Shown piece by piece: positions 29,235 to 40,379 of a stretch of DNA of 52,221 bases. Source of the DNA: Candidatus Burkholderia pumila. GTDB taxonomy: Bacteria > Pseudomonadota > Gammaproteobacteria > Burkholderiales > Burkholderiaceae. Within the stretch, counting starts at the first letter, position 1. Each line of letters opens with the position of its first letter. The position numbers were made by a program, and so were the translations under genes. The stretch is from contig LELG01000002.1 in the NCBI GenBank assembly GCA_001045575.1, positions 1 through 52,221 on the forward strand, written 5' to 3'. The notes under the pieces were generated by a model. The model saw only the letters and a list, made by a program, of their open reading frames with translations, did not search any database and was not told the origin of the DNA.

Positions 29235-29994
29235 AGCGGCGCATCACCGCCATCGCCTGCACATCGCTCACAAAATCATACGGCCCGCTGTGCACGGTGC
29301 GCGGCCACGCGCATCCATACACCGTACCGCCATGTTCGCGCACGAGATTGCAGAAATAGAAGTCCTCGCCGACCAACCTTCCGTCGATCACTTTCTGCCT
29401 GAAAAACTCATGTACCGGATGGTCGGACGACGCATCCGGCGCGGCTGACGGAATACCCGCCGCGATCAGCCGTTCGAGATACGCCCGCGAAATCAGCATG
29501 ATGCCGGTGCCGATCTCGCGCACGGGTATCCGCGTGTGCAAGGCTTCAGTGGCGGAATCCGTGTCGCGCAGGAAGGTGTGCATGCCGTCGATGCGCCCCG
29601 CCACTTGCGCCAGCCACGAAGGATCGGCGTCCGGATACGTCAGCACCGCGTCCCTGATCCGCGCCCAGTCGATGTTCTTGCTGCCGTACATCGCCGCGAC
29701 GACATCCAGCCGATGCCACTCGAACATGCGCATGACGTCATCGACGGCGAAGCCCATGTCGTCATCGAGAAAGAGCATGTGCGTGAAGTTCGTCTTGTGC
29801 AGGAAGAAGCTTGCGAGCAGGTTGCGCGCGCGATCGACCATCGTCAGGTTCGGGAGCAACAGCAGTTCCACTGGAATGCCGCGGCCGATGCAAGCGCTCT
29901 GCAAGCCCCACACGCTGCGCACATAAGACGAAGACGCGGAGAACAGGCCACGATGCGTTGGCGTGGCGATGGCGAGCGAGAACGTGTTGGACAT
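29188..29994 (-). CDS. Glycosyltransferase-like (GT-A fold) protein
   Basis: The 268-residue protein begins MSNTFSLAIATPTHRGLF, with further text SVWGLQSACIGRGIPVEL. It carries a GT-A type DxD region, HMLFLDDDMGF, near residues 92-102. Other features are RIPVREIGTGIMLISRAYLE and GEDFYFCNLVREHGGTVYGC, which resemble nucleotide-sugar glycosyltransferases of family 2 type. I do not know the substrate. The frame is open, but its last residues run into the 3' end of recN on the opposite strand. The natural stop may have been lost, giving a foreign tail of about 15 residues. Confidence 0.65.
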   Translation of the reverse strand: MSNTFSLAIATPTHRGLFSASSSYVRSVWGLQSACIGRGIPVELLLLPNLTMVDRARNLLASFFLHKTNFTHMLFLDDDMGFAVDDVMRMFEWHRLDVVAAMYGSKNIDWARIRDAVLTYPDADPSWLAQVAGRIDGMHTFLRDTDSATEALHTRIPVREIGTGIMLISRAYLERLIAAGIPSAAPDASSDHPVHEFFRQKVIDGRLVGEDFYFCNLVREHGGTVYGCAWPRTVHSGPYDFVSDVQAMAVMRRFTPPAFPSHACVWSR

Positions 29995-30105
29995 AAGCGA
30001 TGCGCGGAATCTTGAGAAGAGAATCCGGCATTCTCAAGCCCACACGCGATGCTTGTTCATCGACCGGATTCGATTTTTGTCTTGCTCCGCGCAAAACAGT
30101 GCGTT

Positions 30106-32739
30106 TCAGCCGAACACGCGCTCCCACAACGCCGTCACCGCTTCGCGCTCACCCTGCACGTTCTCCGGCACGACGCGCGCCTTTTCCATGCCCTCGAGCC
30201 GCAGCGTGTGCTGCAACTTGCGATAGTGCCGATACACCGCGCCGATCGCGTCCACTTCTTCCGCGGCGATCAACCCGCTGCGCGCCGCAATCTTCAGCAG
30301 CGTGATATTCCCCGCATTCCTGACGAATTCCCGATGCTCACGCGAATGCAGCAACACCCAGTACTGCACGATGAATTCGATATCCATCATGCCGCCGCGA
30401 TCATGCTTGAGGTCGAACAGTTCGGAGCGGTTCGGATGCCCCGCCGCCACTTTTTCCCGCATCTCGACGATATCGCGCGCGAGCGTCGCCGGGTCGCGTT
30501 CGATCGTGAGCACATCGGCGCGAATCTGCTCGAACGCAGCACCGATTTCGGCATCGCCGGCACAATAACGCGCGCGCGACAGCGCCTGATGCTCCCAGAC
30601 CCACGCGGTATTCGCGGCATTGCCTTCGCGGATCTGATAGCGGCGGAAGGAATCGAGGCGCGTCACCAGAAGGCCGGATTCGCCGTTCGGACGCAGGCGC
30701 AGATCGACATCGAACAAGGTGCCCGCGCCGGTCGCCGCCGTCAGCCACGTAATCAGGCGGCGCGCGAAGGACGTGTAGATGTCGGAGGCGGCGTCGCCGG
30801 GATCGTCGTAGAGGAAGATCAGGTCGAGGTCGGACAGGTAGCCCAGTTCCTTGCCGCCCAATTTCCCATACGCGATGATCGAGAAACGGGGCACATCACG
30901 ATGCCGCTTCGGAAACTGCTTCCACACGGTCTGCACGGTGGCGTCGAGCACGGCATCGGCGAGTTCGGAGAGGCGGTCGCTCACATGCTCGACGGTCAGA
31001 TGCCCCGCGAGATCGATCAGCAGAATGCGGAACACTTCCGCCTGATGCGCGTGCCGCAGCAAATCCATCTGATGCTCGGCGTCCTCGGCAACATCGAGCC
31101 GCGCGGTCAGCGAATGCTTGAACACGCCCCAGTCGAACGGGCTGGCGATGGCTTCGTCATCGAACCATTCGTCCAGCAATTGCGGATGGCGGATCAGATA
31201 ACCCGACGCCCAGCGCGATCCCAACAGCACCGACAGCACGCGCTCCAGCGCCGCCGGATATTCCGTCAGCAGCGTGAGATACGCGCCGCGCTTGCCGATG
31301 GTTTCGAGCAGATCGAACAGCCGTGCGATGGTGTCACCATGCCGCGCGGGATCGATGGACTGCACGGACTCCAGCGCCCGCTGCACGACGATATCGAAGC
31401 GCTTGCGGCTTTGCTCCGTCAAGCCGTTATAACGCGACGAATTCCACTCGCCCGTCAGCCGCGACAGCACCGGCGCGGGGTCCGCGAAGCCGAGTCCGGT
31501 GAGACGCGCGGCGAGTTCTTCCTGCGCGGATTCATCGGCGAGCGCGCTGCTCCAGATTTGCGATGCCGCCGAATCGTCTGTGACGCCGCAGCCGTTTTCG
31601 CCGCCTACCTTGTCGGCAAAGATCGCATCGAACTGCTGCTCGACGAATTCTCGATGCGCGTCCAGCTTTTCCATCAGCGCCGCGTAGTTCGCGAAGCCGA
31701 GCGATTTCGCAAGCAGCAATCGTTCGTCATCGGCCACGGGCATGGCGTGCGTCTGCACATCGTTGCGATATTGCAGGCGATGTTCAACCGTGCGCAAAAA
31801 GAGATACGCATCGGTCAACTGCTCGCAGACGGCGGGCACGAGCAAGCCATGTGCGGCGGCGCGCGCGAGCACCTTGAGCATCGGACGAATGCGGAAGATG
31901 GATGCAGCGAGCGAATGGCGAGGATCACGCCGTAGTCGAGGTATCGGCGATAAATGAACGGCGTGGCGATGGCTTCGAGTTGCTTCACGAGACGCTGCGT
32001 CGACTCGCTCTGCGTCTCCGACACCACACGCCCCTTGATCCACCATAGCGTTCCCACTCGCGACCCTGCGCGTAAAAAATATTCTTCGAGCATGCCAAGG
32101 CTGCACACGAGCGGCCCGGAATCGCCGTTCGGGCGCAGACGCATATCGACGCGAAACACGTAGCCGTCCTGCGTGATTTCCGCCACAGCGCGCCGATCAG
32201 CCGCTGTCCGAGCAGTGTGAAAAATTCCTGCGTCGTGAGCGGCGAGCGCGTGCCGCCGCTGGTTTCGCCATCGTCTTCATAAATAAAGATCAGGTCGATG
32301 TCCGATGACGCGTTCACCCCCCCACCCAGCTTTCCCATGCCGACGACGCCAAGCGTCAGCCGCTCGCCGTTCGGTCCGCGCAGCTCGCCAAACAGCGCTT
32401 CCAGATCCGCCGATAACACCGCTAGCGCGCGCTGAATGGTGACTTCGGCGAGATCCGTCATGGCGCCGGTGACTTCGGCTACACTTGCGGCCCCTGAGAG
32501 ATCGCGTTCCATCACCGTGCAGAAGACTTCGGTGCGCAGGCAGCGCAGCGCGGTCTTCAGCGCGGCTTCGTTCAGCGCGCCGTCGGCGCACGTGCCGCAC
32601 AGCACGTCGAGGCGCGCTTCGATCCACGCTCGTGTCAGCGGCTGCTGCACCCATTGCGCGACATTCGCCGCCAATTCGGGACACGCGGTGTAAGCGCGCA
32701 ATGTAATCGGAACTGAGGAAGAAGAATTGCGTCCGTCAT
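30106..32739 (-). pseudogene. glnE: Glutamine synthetase adenylyltransferase/deadenylase, frameshifted
   Basis: GlnE adds and removes AMP on glutamine synthetase in response to nitrogen status. From MTDAILLPQF at 32739 the frame soon shifts to AYTACPELAANVAQWVQQPL. The first catalytic domain is readable as LTLGVVGMGKLGGGVNASSDIDLIFIYED, then shifts near 32195 to DGYVFRVDMRLRPNGDSGPLV, and again near 31920. A long uninterrupted C-terminal frame (from about 31910 to 30106) contains the second nucleotidyltransferase centre, FSIIAYGKLGGKELGYLSDLD and DVDLRLRPNGESGLL. At least three indels lie in the N-terminal deadenylase half. The C-terminal adenylyltransferase half is open but has no evident start. 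Confidence 0.9.
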
Positions 32740-32883
32740 GAAAGGTTGGGCTCGCTCATTGCTTCCGCTTCTGCGCCGACAGTGCGGGCCGCAGGCTGCG
32801 CACACACCGCCATCATACCGTTGACACCGTGTTACATTGCAACGTCAATCACACAAAACTACCATTAGCCCGAACGCCGCAGC

Positions 32884-35800
32884 ATGTCCGACAGCAGACG
32901 ATCCGTCGACCCGACCGAAGTTGGACAAGCCCGTCCCAACGGCAATGCCGAGCGCGTCCTGTCGCGCGTCCTCAAAATCCTGCTGATCGTCGCCGCGATC
33001 CTCTACTTCGCGGTGGCGGGCATTTATGTCGCGCTGCGTTATATCGTGCTGCCGCAAGCCGATGCGTTCAAGCTGCGCATCGAGCAACTCGTGTCTTTGA
33101 AGCTCCACGCGCAGCTTCATATCGGCCGCATTTCCACGCGGTCCGGCCTGCAGCCGATTCTCGACATCGACAACCTGCGCATCGATACCGCCGATGGCGC
33201 ACCCGGCCTCGCCGTGCCGCATGCGAGCGCGCGCGTGTCGTGGTCGTCGCTGCTGCATGGGCGACTGACGCTGGCGGCGCTGGTTGGGATGGGCCGGATG
33301 TCATCGTCGCGAGGGACAAGGACGGGCATGTGAGCATTGCGGGCGTGCTGTTGCCCACGCATCGCACGGGATCGAATGCATTCACGACGTGGCTGCTCGG
33401 CCAGCAACGCATCACGCTGCGCGAGGGCACCGTGCGCTGGCGCGACTCGCAACGCGCCGCGCCGGAAATCGCGTTCAAGCGTCTGCAACTGGCCATTCGC
33501 AATGAAGAATCGCGTCACCGTCTTTCGCTGCAAGCGCCTGCCGATGGCGACGTGCTTCACGGCCCGCTCGACTTCCGCACTGACTTCCGCCACGAACCGT
33601 TCAGCGCGATGGGCGCGCCCGCGAACTGGACGGGACGGCTGTATTATTTATCGACCGGTTCGGTAGATCTGCCGACGCTCGCGCGCTACATCAGGATACC
33701 GCTCACGATGTACGGCGGGTGCATCGACAACCGCATCTGGCTAGATTTCGCGCGCGGGCAGCTGCAGGGAGGCATCGGGCGAATTGCAGGGCGACGATAT
33801 CGGCCTGCCCGTGGGCGCCACTCAGCCGCGTCTCGATCTGCCCATTGGCCGCTTCGACTGGACGCTGCAGAAGCGCGACGGCACGTACACGCTGAATCTC
33901 ACGATCTCTACGCCGAACTCGGCCAGCAAGCTTTAAGCGATGGCACGCCGATTTCGCGTCTGCTCGCATCGAAGACGCTGCAAGGGGTGTACAGACCGGC
34001 GGCGGTGGGCAAAGGGCAGATGTTCCGCGCTGCGGGTGATCGCGTCGATCTGGGCATTCTTGCGGAGTTTCTGCGCGCGTTGCCGCTGCCTGCGCGCGTA
34101 CAGAACGAATTCGTGCGCTTCAATCCGCGCGGCCAGATTGCCGATTACACCATCTACACCGAACATGCGCCGCCCAAAATCGAAGAAGACGCGAAACATC
34201 AGCGCGAGCAAGGCGACGCGCCTTTGCTGCATTACGCGTTCAAGAGCGAGCTGCAAGGCATCAGCGTGCAGGCGCAAGAACCGCCGCCGGGGCTCACGGT
34301 GAACAACCATCCGCGCGCGGGGATTCCGGGTGTCGAAAATCTGTGGGGCAAAGTCGATGCGAACGAAGCGCAAGGTTCCATCGACATCGACACGAAAAAT
34401 GCGGCGGTGACCATTCCCGGCGCGTTCGACGATCAGCGTCTCACCTTCGACGCCCTGAAGGGCCACGCGCGCTGGACGGCCTCGGACAACCCCGCGCCGG
34501 GCATGACGCACCGAGCCTTCACCATTCAGCTCGACACGCTGCACTTGAAGACTCCCGACGCCGAAAGCGAAGTGAAGTCACCGCGACGTACTGGAATCAG
34601 GGCAGCGAGCGCGGCAATCTCGATCTGAAGGCGAACGTCGCGCATTTGCAGGTGACGCGTCTCGTGCGCTATCTGCCAACGAGCTTCAACGAACGCATGC
34701 GCACGTATCTCGGCCATGCGTTGCAGGCGGGCATCGCGCGGAACGGGACACTGGAAGTGCACGGCGATCTCACCAAATTTCCCTACTCGAAGTTTCCCGA
34801 TACGGGCATCTTCAGGATCACCGCGCCCTTCACCGGCGGTAAGTTCGATCCCACGCCCTTCCCGACGCGCACGATGGCGAACGGTCTGCCGAATATCTGG
34901 CCGGCGTTCGATGGCATCGACGGGACGTTTCATATGGCGCAGAACAAGCTCGGCTTCGATATCGACCGCGGTCATTACCGTGGCGTTCGCGTGTCAAAGC
35001 TGACGGGGCGCAGCGACGATCTGGGGAACCGCGAGAACAAGCTCATCATCGACGGCCACGCGCGCGGGCCGCTGAAAGACATGCTTCAGTACGTCGATGA
35101 CAGTCCGCTCGGCTTGATGGCGAAGCACGCCACGTGCAAGCTCGATGCGCAAGGCAACGCGCTGCTCGACCTGACGCTCGGCATTCCGCGTTATCGCCCA
35201 CCCGCGCCGCAGCCGCCCATCAAGACCGACTACAAAGGCGCGCTCACTTTCTCGGACAACGAAGTGCGCTACGCGAATCTGCCGCCGATGTCGCATTTGC
35301 GCGGCACGGCGCGGTTCGGCGCGAAGACGGTGACCATCAACGAACTGACGGCGCAATTGCTCGGCGGCGACGTGCGCGCGAAAGGCGGCGTGCAGCCCGA
35401 CGGCAGCTATGTGTTCGACGTGAACGGGCGCATCGGCGCGGACGCTGCGCAGAAGATGAACGAGCGCATCACGCCGCAGATGGAGCAGTTTCTGAAGCGC
35501 ATCACCGGGACCGCGCCGTATGCAATGCACGTTCACGGCACGAAAAACGCGTTGCCGAATGTCGAAGCGACGTCGGATCTGACCGACCTCAGGCTGGATT
35601 TGCCCGCGCCGCTCGGCAAGACGCAGGGCGCGCCCATGCTCTTCTCGTTCACGTTCAAACCGGAAGGCTCTGCTTCCGACCTGGATGATGCGCAACTCAC
35701 GCTCGGTCCGGTTCAGGCGCACTACGTCTTGCGGCAGATCGGCAAGGCGCAGGTGAAAGTCGATCCGTAAAACGCCGACGAGCCGATAAACATGAAAGCG

Positions 35801-37162
35801 CAGTTGAAGGTGTTGCGTGGCGCCATTGCTCTGGGCAAGCCAGCGGAATTGCCGGCGCAATGCGTGACGGCGAACATCGAACTGAACGAACTCGATGCCG
35901 ATGCATGGCGCAAGTTCGCCTCCGAAATCAACACGGGAGCGATGTCAGCGACGTCATCGGCTCCGTCGGCGACGCCTGTGAATGGAAAACGTCGCGCAGT
36001 TCCTGCCGACGCGTGCAGGCGTCCACATCACGACGCTGAAGCTGCTCGACCGCCGCTGGGAAAACGTCGTGGTGGATGCATCGCAGACCGATCGAAAATG
36101 GCAGGCGAACGTGACGTCGAACCAGGTTTCGGGCGATGTCGCGTGGACGACCGAACTCACGCGCGGCAGTCCCGGCGCATTGCAGGCGCAGTTTGCGAAA
36201 GTCGTGATTCCCGAGAAGACCGAGGGCGACATGGCGGACAAGATCATCCGCAAGCCGCTGCGCAGCATGCCGTCGATCGATCTGACCGTGAACGAACTCG
36301 TGTTTCGCGGACGCGATCTCGGCCGCCTCGAAGTCGATGCGCACAACGACTTCATCACCGAAGATCCGGTATGGACGCTCGACAAGCTCGAACTCGCCAA
36401 TTCCGACGCCACGCTTTCCGCCGATGCGACCTGGCGCACGCCCGGCCACGCCATTCCCGTCGACGATGACGACGACAGCATTCCGCGCCGCACGTCGGTC
36501 AATTTCAGGCTGGACGTGAAGAACGGCGGCCAGCTGATCGACCGCTTCGGCCTGCCGCACACGGTCAACAAGGGCGATGGAACCGTCTCGGGCCGCGCAG
36601 GCTGGAACGGCGGCCCGACCACCATCAACATGACGACGCTTGATGGCAACGTGAACGTCGATCTGCATCACGGCCAGATTCTGCGCGCGCCGGGCGCGGC
36701 CAAGTGGCTCGGCACTTCAGCCTGCGCTTGCTCGCCAATCTGCTGACGCTGCATTTCGAGGATGTCGTCGACAAGAGCCTGCCGTTCCAGTCGATCACGG
36801 GGAACGCGAAGATCGAGAACGGCATCGGCTGGACGGATGACTTTTCGATGGTTACCTCGCTCGCGCGCGTGCAGATACAAGGTATGGTCGATCTGCCTAA
36901 GCAGACGCAGAACCTGCACGTCAAAGTAGTGCCGACCGTCGGCACGGGCGCAATTGCGATTGGCGCGGCAGTCATCAATCCGCTCCTGGGTCTAGGAGCG
37001 CTGGCGGCGGATATCGCGCTGTCGCAATCCATCAGCAAGGCGTTCGCGCTCGACTACTCCATCATCGGTTCGTGGCAGAAACCAATCGTCCAGCGTCTGC
37101 ATGGCGATCAGGGTAAGATCCAAACACCAGCCGCCGCTGCAATTCCGTCAGCCGCTCAATAA
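32884..37162 (+). pseudogene. yhdP: YhdP family (AsmA-like, large envelope protein), multiply frameshifted
   Basis: YhdP is a very large inner-membrane-anchored periplasmic protein with AsmA/bridge-like repeats, implicated in phospholipid transport to the outer membrane. The N-terminal helix is intact (VLKILLIVAAILYFAVAGIY). The frame changes near 33290, 33800 and 33900 (a local double shift), 34580, 35760, 35985 and 36710. A stop at 35768 (VKVDP) and a new frame at MENVAQFLPTRAGVHITTLK also interrupt it. The C-terminus (PTVGTGAIAIGAAVINPLLG, YSIIGSWQKPIVQRL) ends at 37162. The total span of about 1,425 codons fits the family, so decay is by small indels, not large deletions. It lies divergent from glnE and ahead of the nitrilase and tldD, the usual order. 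Confidence 0.88.
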
Positions 37163-37234
37163 GAGCTTGCTGAATCTGCGGTGCGGTTAGCGCCCTATTT
37201 TCATCACTTTTTTTCTGGCACTCGAAGCGCAACC

Positions 37235-38056
37235 ATGAGCGAACACTTGACTGCTTTTAAAGTCGCCGCGCTGCAAATGGTAAGCACGCCGGACTGCGAG
37301 CGCAATCTCGCCGACGCCGGCCATCTGATCGCCGAAGCTGCGCGCGACGGCGCAAAGCTCGTGTTGCTGCCCGAATATTTCTGCTTCATGGGCTTCAAGG
37401 ACAGCGACAAGCTCAGCATCCGCGAAATGCCCGGCGACGGTCCCATCCAGCAATTTCTCGCCGATGCCGCGCGGGAACATCGCGTATGGATCATCGGCGG
37501 GACTTTGCCTATGGCGTCGCCCGAACCGGATCGCGTGCTGAACACGACGCTCGTCTTCGATCCGACCGGCGCGCAGGTCGCGCGCTACGACAAGATTCAT
37601 CTGTTCAATTTCCAGAAGGACGCGGATTCGTTCGACGAAGCGCGCACCATTTGTCCCGGCAGCGAAACGCGAACGTTCGATGCGCCTTTCGGGCGCGTCG
37701 GCTTGTCGGTGTGTTATGACCTGCGCTTTCCGGAGTTGTACCGGAAGCTCGGCGATTGCGCGCTGATGGTCGTGCCATCGGCGTTCACGTACACGACGGG
37801 CAAGGCGCACTGGGAAACGCTGCTGAAAGCGCGCGCGGTCGAAAACCAGTGCTACGTGCTGGCGGCGGCGCAAGGCGGCAAACACGAGAACGGACGGCGC
37901 ACGTGGGGACATTCGATGCTGATCGATCCGTGGGGCGAAATCGTCGCCGTAAAGGATGAAGGCGCGGGCGTCGTCGCGGGCGATATCGATATACAACGCA
38001 TCGCGAATGTGCGACAGAGTCTGCCGGCGTATCGGCATCGCGTGATTGGTTTTTAG
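37235..38056 (+). CDS. Carbon-nitrogen hydrolase (Nit1/deaminated-glutathione amidase type)
   Basis: The 273-residue protein from ATG 37235 (MSEHLTAFKVAALQM) is a nitrilase-superfamily amidase. The catalytic triad is visible: Glu47 in VLLPEYFCFMG, Lys120 in YDKIHLFNF and Cys160 in GLSVCYDLRFPELYR. The IHLFNF and SAFTYTTGKAHWE context is typical of the Nit1/YafV-like branch that removes deaminated glutathione, although that activity is inferred from family alone. An upstream in-frame extension from 37181 has no homology. It lies between yhdP and tldD. The gene is intact. Confidence 0.88.
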   Translation: MSEHLTAFKVAALQMVSTPDCERNLADAGHLIAEAARDGAKLVLLPEYFCFMGFKDSDKLSIREMPGDGPIQQFLADAAREHRVWIIGGTLPMASPEPDRVLNTTLVFDPTGAQVARYDKIHLFNFQKDADSFDEARTICPGSETRTFDAPFGRVGLSVCYDLRFPELYRKLGDCALMVVPSAFTYTTGKAHWETLLKARAVENQCYVLAAAQGGKHENGRRTWGHSMLIDPWGEIVAVKDEGAGVVAGDIDIQRIANVRQSLPAYRHRVIGF

Positions 38057-38150
38057 CAGCCTTGAGACGCGTGATTTTCTCCGCATATGGCTGACATGAC
38101 GCAGGCTCTAAAATAGTCTGAACTTACTCAAACTTCGCAACAGACATCGC

Positions 38151-39617
38151 ATGAACATCATCGAATCCAGCATTCGCAATCTGGCTACGGCGAAGGACAT
38201 TTTGCTCACGCCCTATGGCCTCGACGAAGGTATCATCACGGCAACGCTCGCAGACATCTTCACGCATCGCGTCGATTACGCCGATCTGTACTTTCAGTCC
38301 ATGCGCAGCGAGGCATGGAGCCTGGAGGAAGGCATCGTCAAATCGGGCAACTTCAGTATCGATCAGGGTGTCGGCGTACGCGCCGTCTCCGGCGAGCGCA
38401 CCGCGTTCGCCTATTCCGATGACCTGTCACCCAAGTCGATCCGCCAGGCGGCGCTGGCGACGCGCGCCATCGCCAAGGCGGGCGGCGGCAAGCATCGCGT
38501 GAAACCGGCGAGCACGTTGACGGGCGTGTCGGGCCGCGATCTGTATCTACCGGCCGATCCGCTCCATTCGCTCGATGCGAACGCCAAGGTCAAGCTGCTG
38601 GAGCGCATCGAGAAGATGGCGCGCGCGAAAGATCCGTGCATCGTTCAGGTGATGGCGGGCCTCGCGGGCGAATACGACGTCGTGCTGGTCGCGCGCTCGG
38701 ATGGTGTGTTGGCGGCGGACGTGCGTCCGCTGGTGCGCGTCTCGGTGACGGTGATCGCCGAACAGAACGGCCGGCGCGAAATCGGCACGGGCGGCGGCGG
38801 CGGACGCTTCGATTACGGCTATTTTACGGAAGAAGTGCTGACCAAATATGTCGATGACGCCGTGCATGCCGCGCTGGTGAATCTCGAAGCGCGTCCCGCT
38901 CCGGCCGGCGCGATGACTGTTGTCCTCGGACCGGGCTGGCCGGGCGTACTGCTGCACGAGGCGATCGGACACGGACTCGAAGGCGACTTCAACCGAAAGG
39001 GTTCGTCAGCGTTTGCGGGGCGCATCGGCGAACAAGTGGCGGCGAAGGGCGTCACTGTCGTCGATGATGGCACGCTGCCGAATCGGCGCGGCTCGCTAAA
39101 CATCGACGATGAAGGCAACCCGACGCAATGCACGACGCTGATCGAAGACAGCATTCTGAAGGGCTATATCCAGGATTCGCTGAACGCGCGGCTGATGAAA
39201 ATGCCGGTGACGGGCAACGCGCGCCGCGAATCCTACGCCGCCCTGCCGATGCCGCGTATGACCAACACGTACATGCTCAACGGTGACAAGGATCCGCAGG
39301 AGATTCTGGCATCGGTGAAAAACGGCTTGTACGCGGTGAACTTCGGCGGCGGTCAGGTGGATATCACCAACGGCAAGTTCGTGTTCTCGGCGTCCGAGGC
39401 GTACATGATCGAGGACGGCAAGATCACGTATCCGGTGAAGGGCGCGACGCTGATTGGCAGCGGGCCGGAATCGCTCAAGTACGTGACGATGATTGGGAAC
39501 GATATGTCGCTGGACAGTGGCGTGGGCGTGTGTGGGAAAGAAGGCCAGAGTGTGCCGGTGGGCGTGGGGCAGCCGACGTTGCGGATCGAGAAGATGACAG
39601 TAGGCGGCATGGTTTGA
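38151..39617 (+). CDS. tldD: Metalloprotease TldD
   Basis: TldD pairs with PmbA/TldE to form a zinc protease that trims peptides and is required for microcin maturation and CcdA turnover in E. coli. The 488-residue protein has the zinc motif HEAIGHGLEGD (His269, Glu270, His274). Conserved flanks are ADLYFQSMRSEAWSLEEGIV, RRGSLNIDDEGNPTQCT and a C-terminal VGVCGKEGQSVPVGVGQPTLRI. It is intact and near normal length. It is followed by about 260 bases without recognisable genes before the intron-associated hairpin. Confidence 0.95.
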   Translation: MNIIESSIRNLATAKDILLTPYGLDEGIITATLADIFTHRVDYADLYFQSMRSEAWSLEEGIVKSGNFSIDQGVGVRAVSGERTAFAYSDDLSPKSIRQAALATRAIAKAGGGKHRVKPASTLTGVSGRDLYLPADPLHSLDANAKVKLLERIEKMARAKDPCIVQVMAGLAGEYDVVLVARSDGVLAADVRPLVRVSVTVIAEQNGRREIGTGGGGGRFDYGYFTEEVLTKYVDDAVHAALVNLEARPAPAGAMTVVLGPGWPGVLLHEAIGHGLEGDFNRKGSSAFAGRIGEQVAAKGVTVVDDGTLPNRRGSLNIDDEGNPTQCTTLIEDSILKGYIQDSLNARLMKMPVTGNARRESYAALPMPRMTNTYMLNGDKDPQEILASVKNGLYAVNFGGGQVDITNGKFVFSASEAYMIEDGKITYPVKGATLIGSGPESLKYVTMIGNDMSLDSGVGVCGKEGQSVPVGVGQPTLRIEKMTVGGMV

Positions 39618-39882
39618 GGTTTCGCTTGCTTGCGGGTTTTCTGCATCGTTTGCGCTTTCGTGCATGTTCGAAGCGTTTTTCCGATGCGGATTTCCCGCGT
39701 TTTGATGCGCGACGGATTGTCAGCATCGCGCGTTTGAGGTTATAAAGTGAGGCACAAATTTTTCGACGCCACTTCAATCCATCACGTCCGCCAAGTTTTA
39801 TTTTTTATTTCTTTTGGCATTTCAAGCCGCTGGCGGATGGAGAGGGTGAATCGTACACAGTTTGAACGAACCGAATCCCAAG
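39618..39882. other. Intergenic region after tldD, no gene recognised
   Basis: I see no supported gene here. Short open frames exist but lack family similarity. The region ends in the hairpin that precedes the group II intron remnant. Confidence 0.35.
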
Positions 39883-39912
39883 AAAACCGCCGTGAGTCTG
39901 GCAGTTTTTTGT
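39883..39912 (+). terminator. Terminator-like hairpin forming the intron insertion site
   Basis: AAAACCGCC (39883-39891) pairs with GGCAGTTTT (39900-39908) with one C-A mismatch around an eight-base loop. It is followed by TTGT and then the group II intron 5' end. The T-rich downstream side makes it terminator-like for plus-strand transcripts such as tldD. The same arrangement occurs at the second intron at 52046. Confidence 0.6.
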
Positions 39913-40281
39913 GTGCGCCCATGCTGGGCGCACACTCGTGGGTGCAAGTCCCGCCATAAGCTGGTCACAGCGAATGAAGCGAAGCGCAACTGCGCGAGGG
40001 TGACCGGACGTGGGGAGGAAGCGTGAAACGGAACTAACACTGGCGCCGTGGGGCTGCCATCTACCGGCAACTGCGTGCGCTGGGCGCGCCGTCTCATGAG
40101 GTTCAACAGGTGGCGGCTAACAGTCGCCGCTGGTGGCGCAACAGTGGGCAGTTGCTCAACAGCGTGCTGAACCTTGCTTACTTTGATCAACTGGGCGTCC
40201 CTCGACTCTCATAACCTCAACTCAACTTCCCGAACCGCCCGGCGAGGACCCCCATGCCGGGTGGTGTGGCAGGGGCCCTAT
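39913..40281 (+). mobile_element. Group II intron, internally deleted remnant
   Basis: The 5' end GTGCGCCC fits the GUGYG consensus and forms an eight-base stem with GGGCGCAC. The conserved domain I string GTGGGTGCAAGTCCC follows. From about 40041 the sequence changes to the C-terminal coding end of an LtrA-type maturase. After that come GAACCGCCCGGC and GGTGGTGTGGCAGGGG, which resemble the 3' ribozyme domains. A full intron of this kind is about 1.9 kb, so some 1.5 kb including the reverse transcriptase core is deleted. The exact 3' end near 40281 is uncertain. The first 120 or so bases closely match the copy starting at 52046. Confidence 0.78.
40041..40214 (+). pseudogene. ltrA: C-terminal fragment of group II intron maturase (LtrA-like)
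   Basis: In one frame this stretch reads WRRGAAIYRQLRALGAPSHE, QQVAANSRRWWRNSGQLLNS and VLNLAYFDQLGVPRLS, ending at a TAA at 40212-40214. It resembles the C-terminal end of group II intron maturases. No start codon or reverse-transcriptase motif (YADD) is present, so it is a deletion remnant within the intron. Confidence 0.7.
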
Positions 40282-40379
40282 GCCGATCCGCCCACGCTGG
40301 CGCGATTCTTCGCTTGACGAAACAAGTACATTTGTTGTATTCCCCTTAAAGTGCTGGCTGTCTCGAAAATCGAGTCATC

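Noticed and set aside
30049-31935. A 628-codon plus-strand open frame opposite glnE
   Set aside because: It mirrors the long open C-terminal frame of glnE on the other strand and has no recognisable domain.
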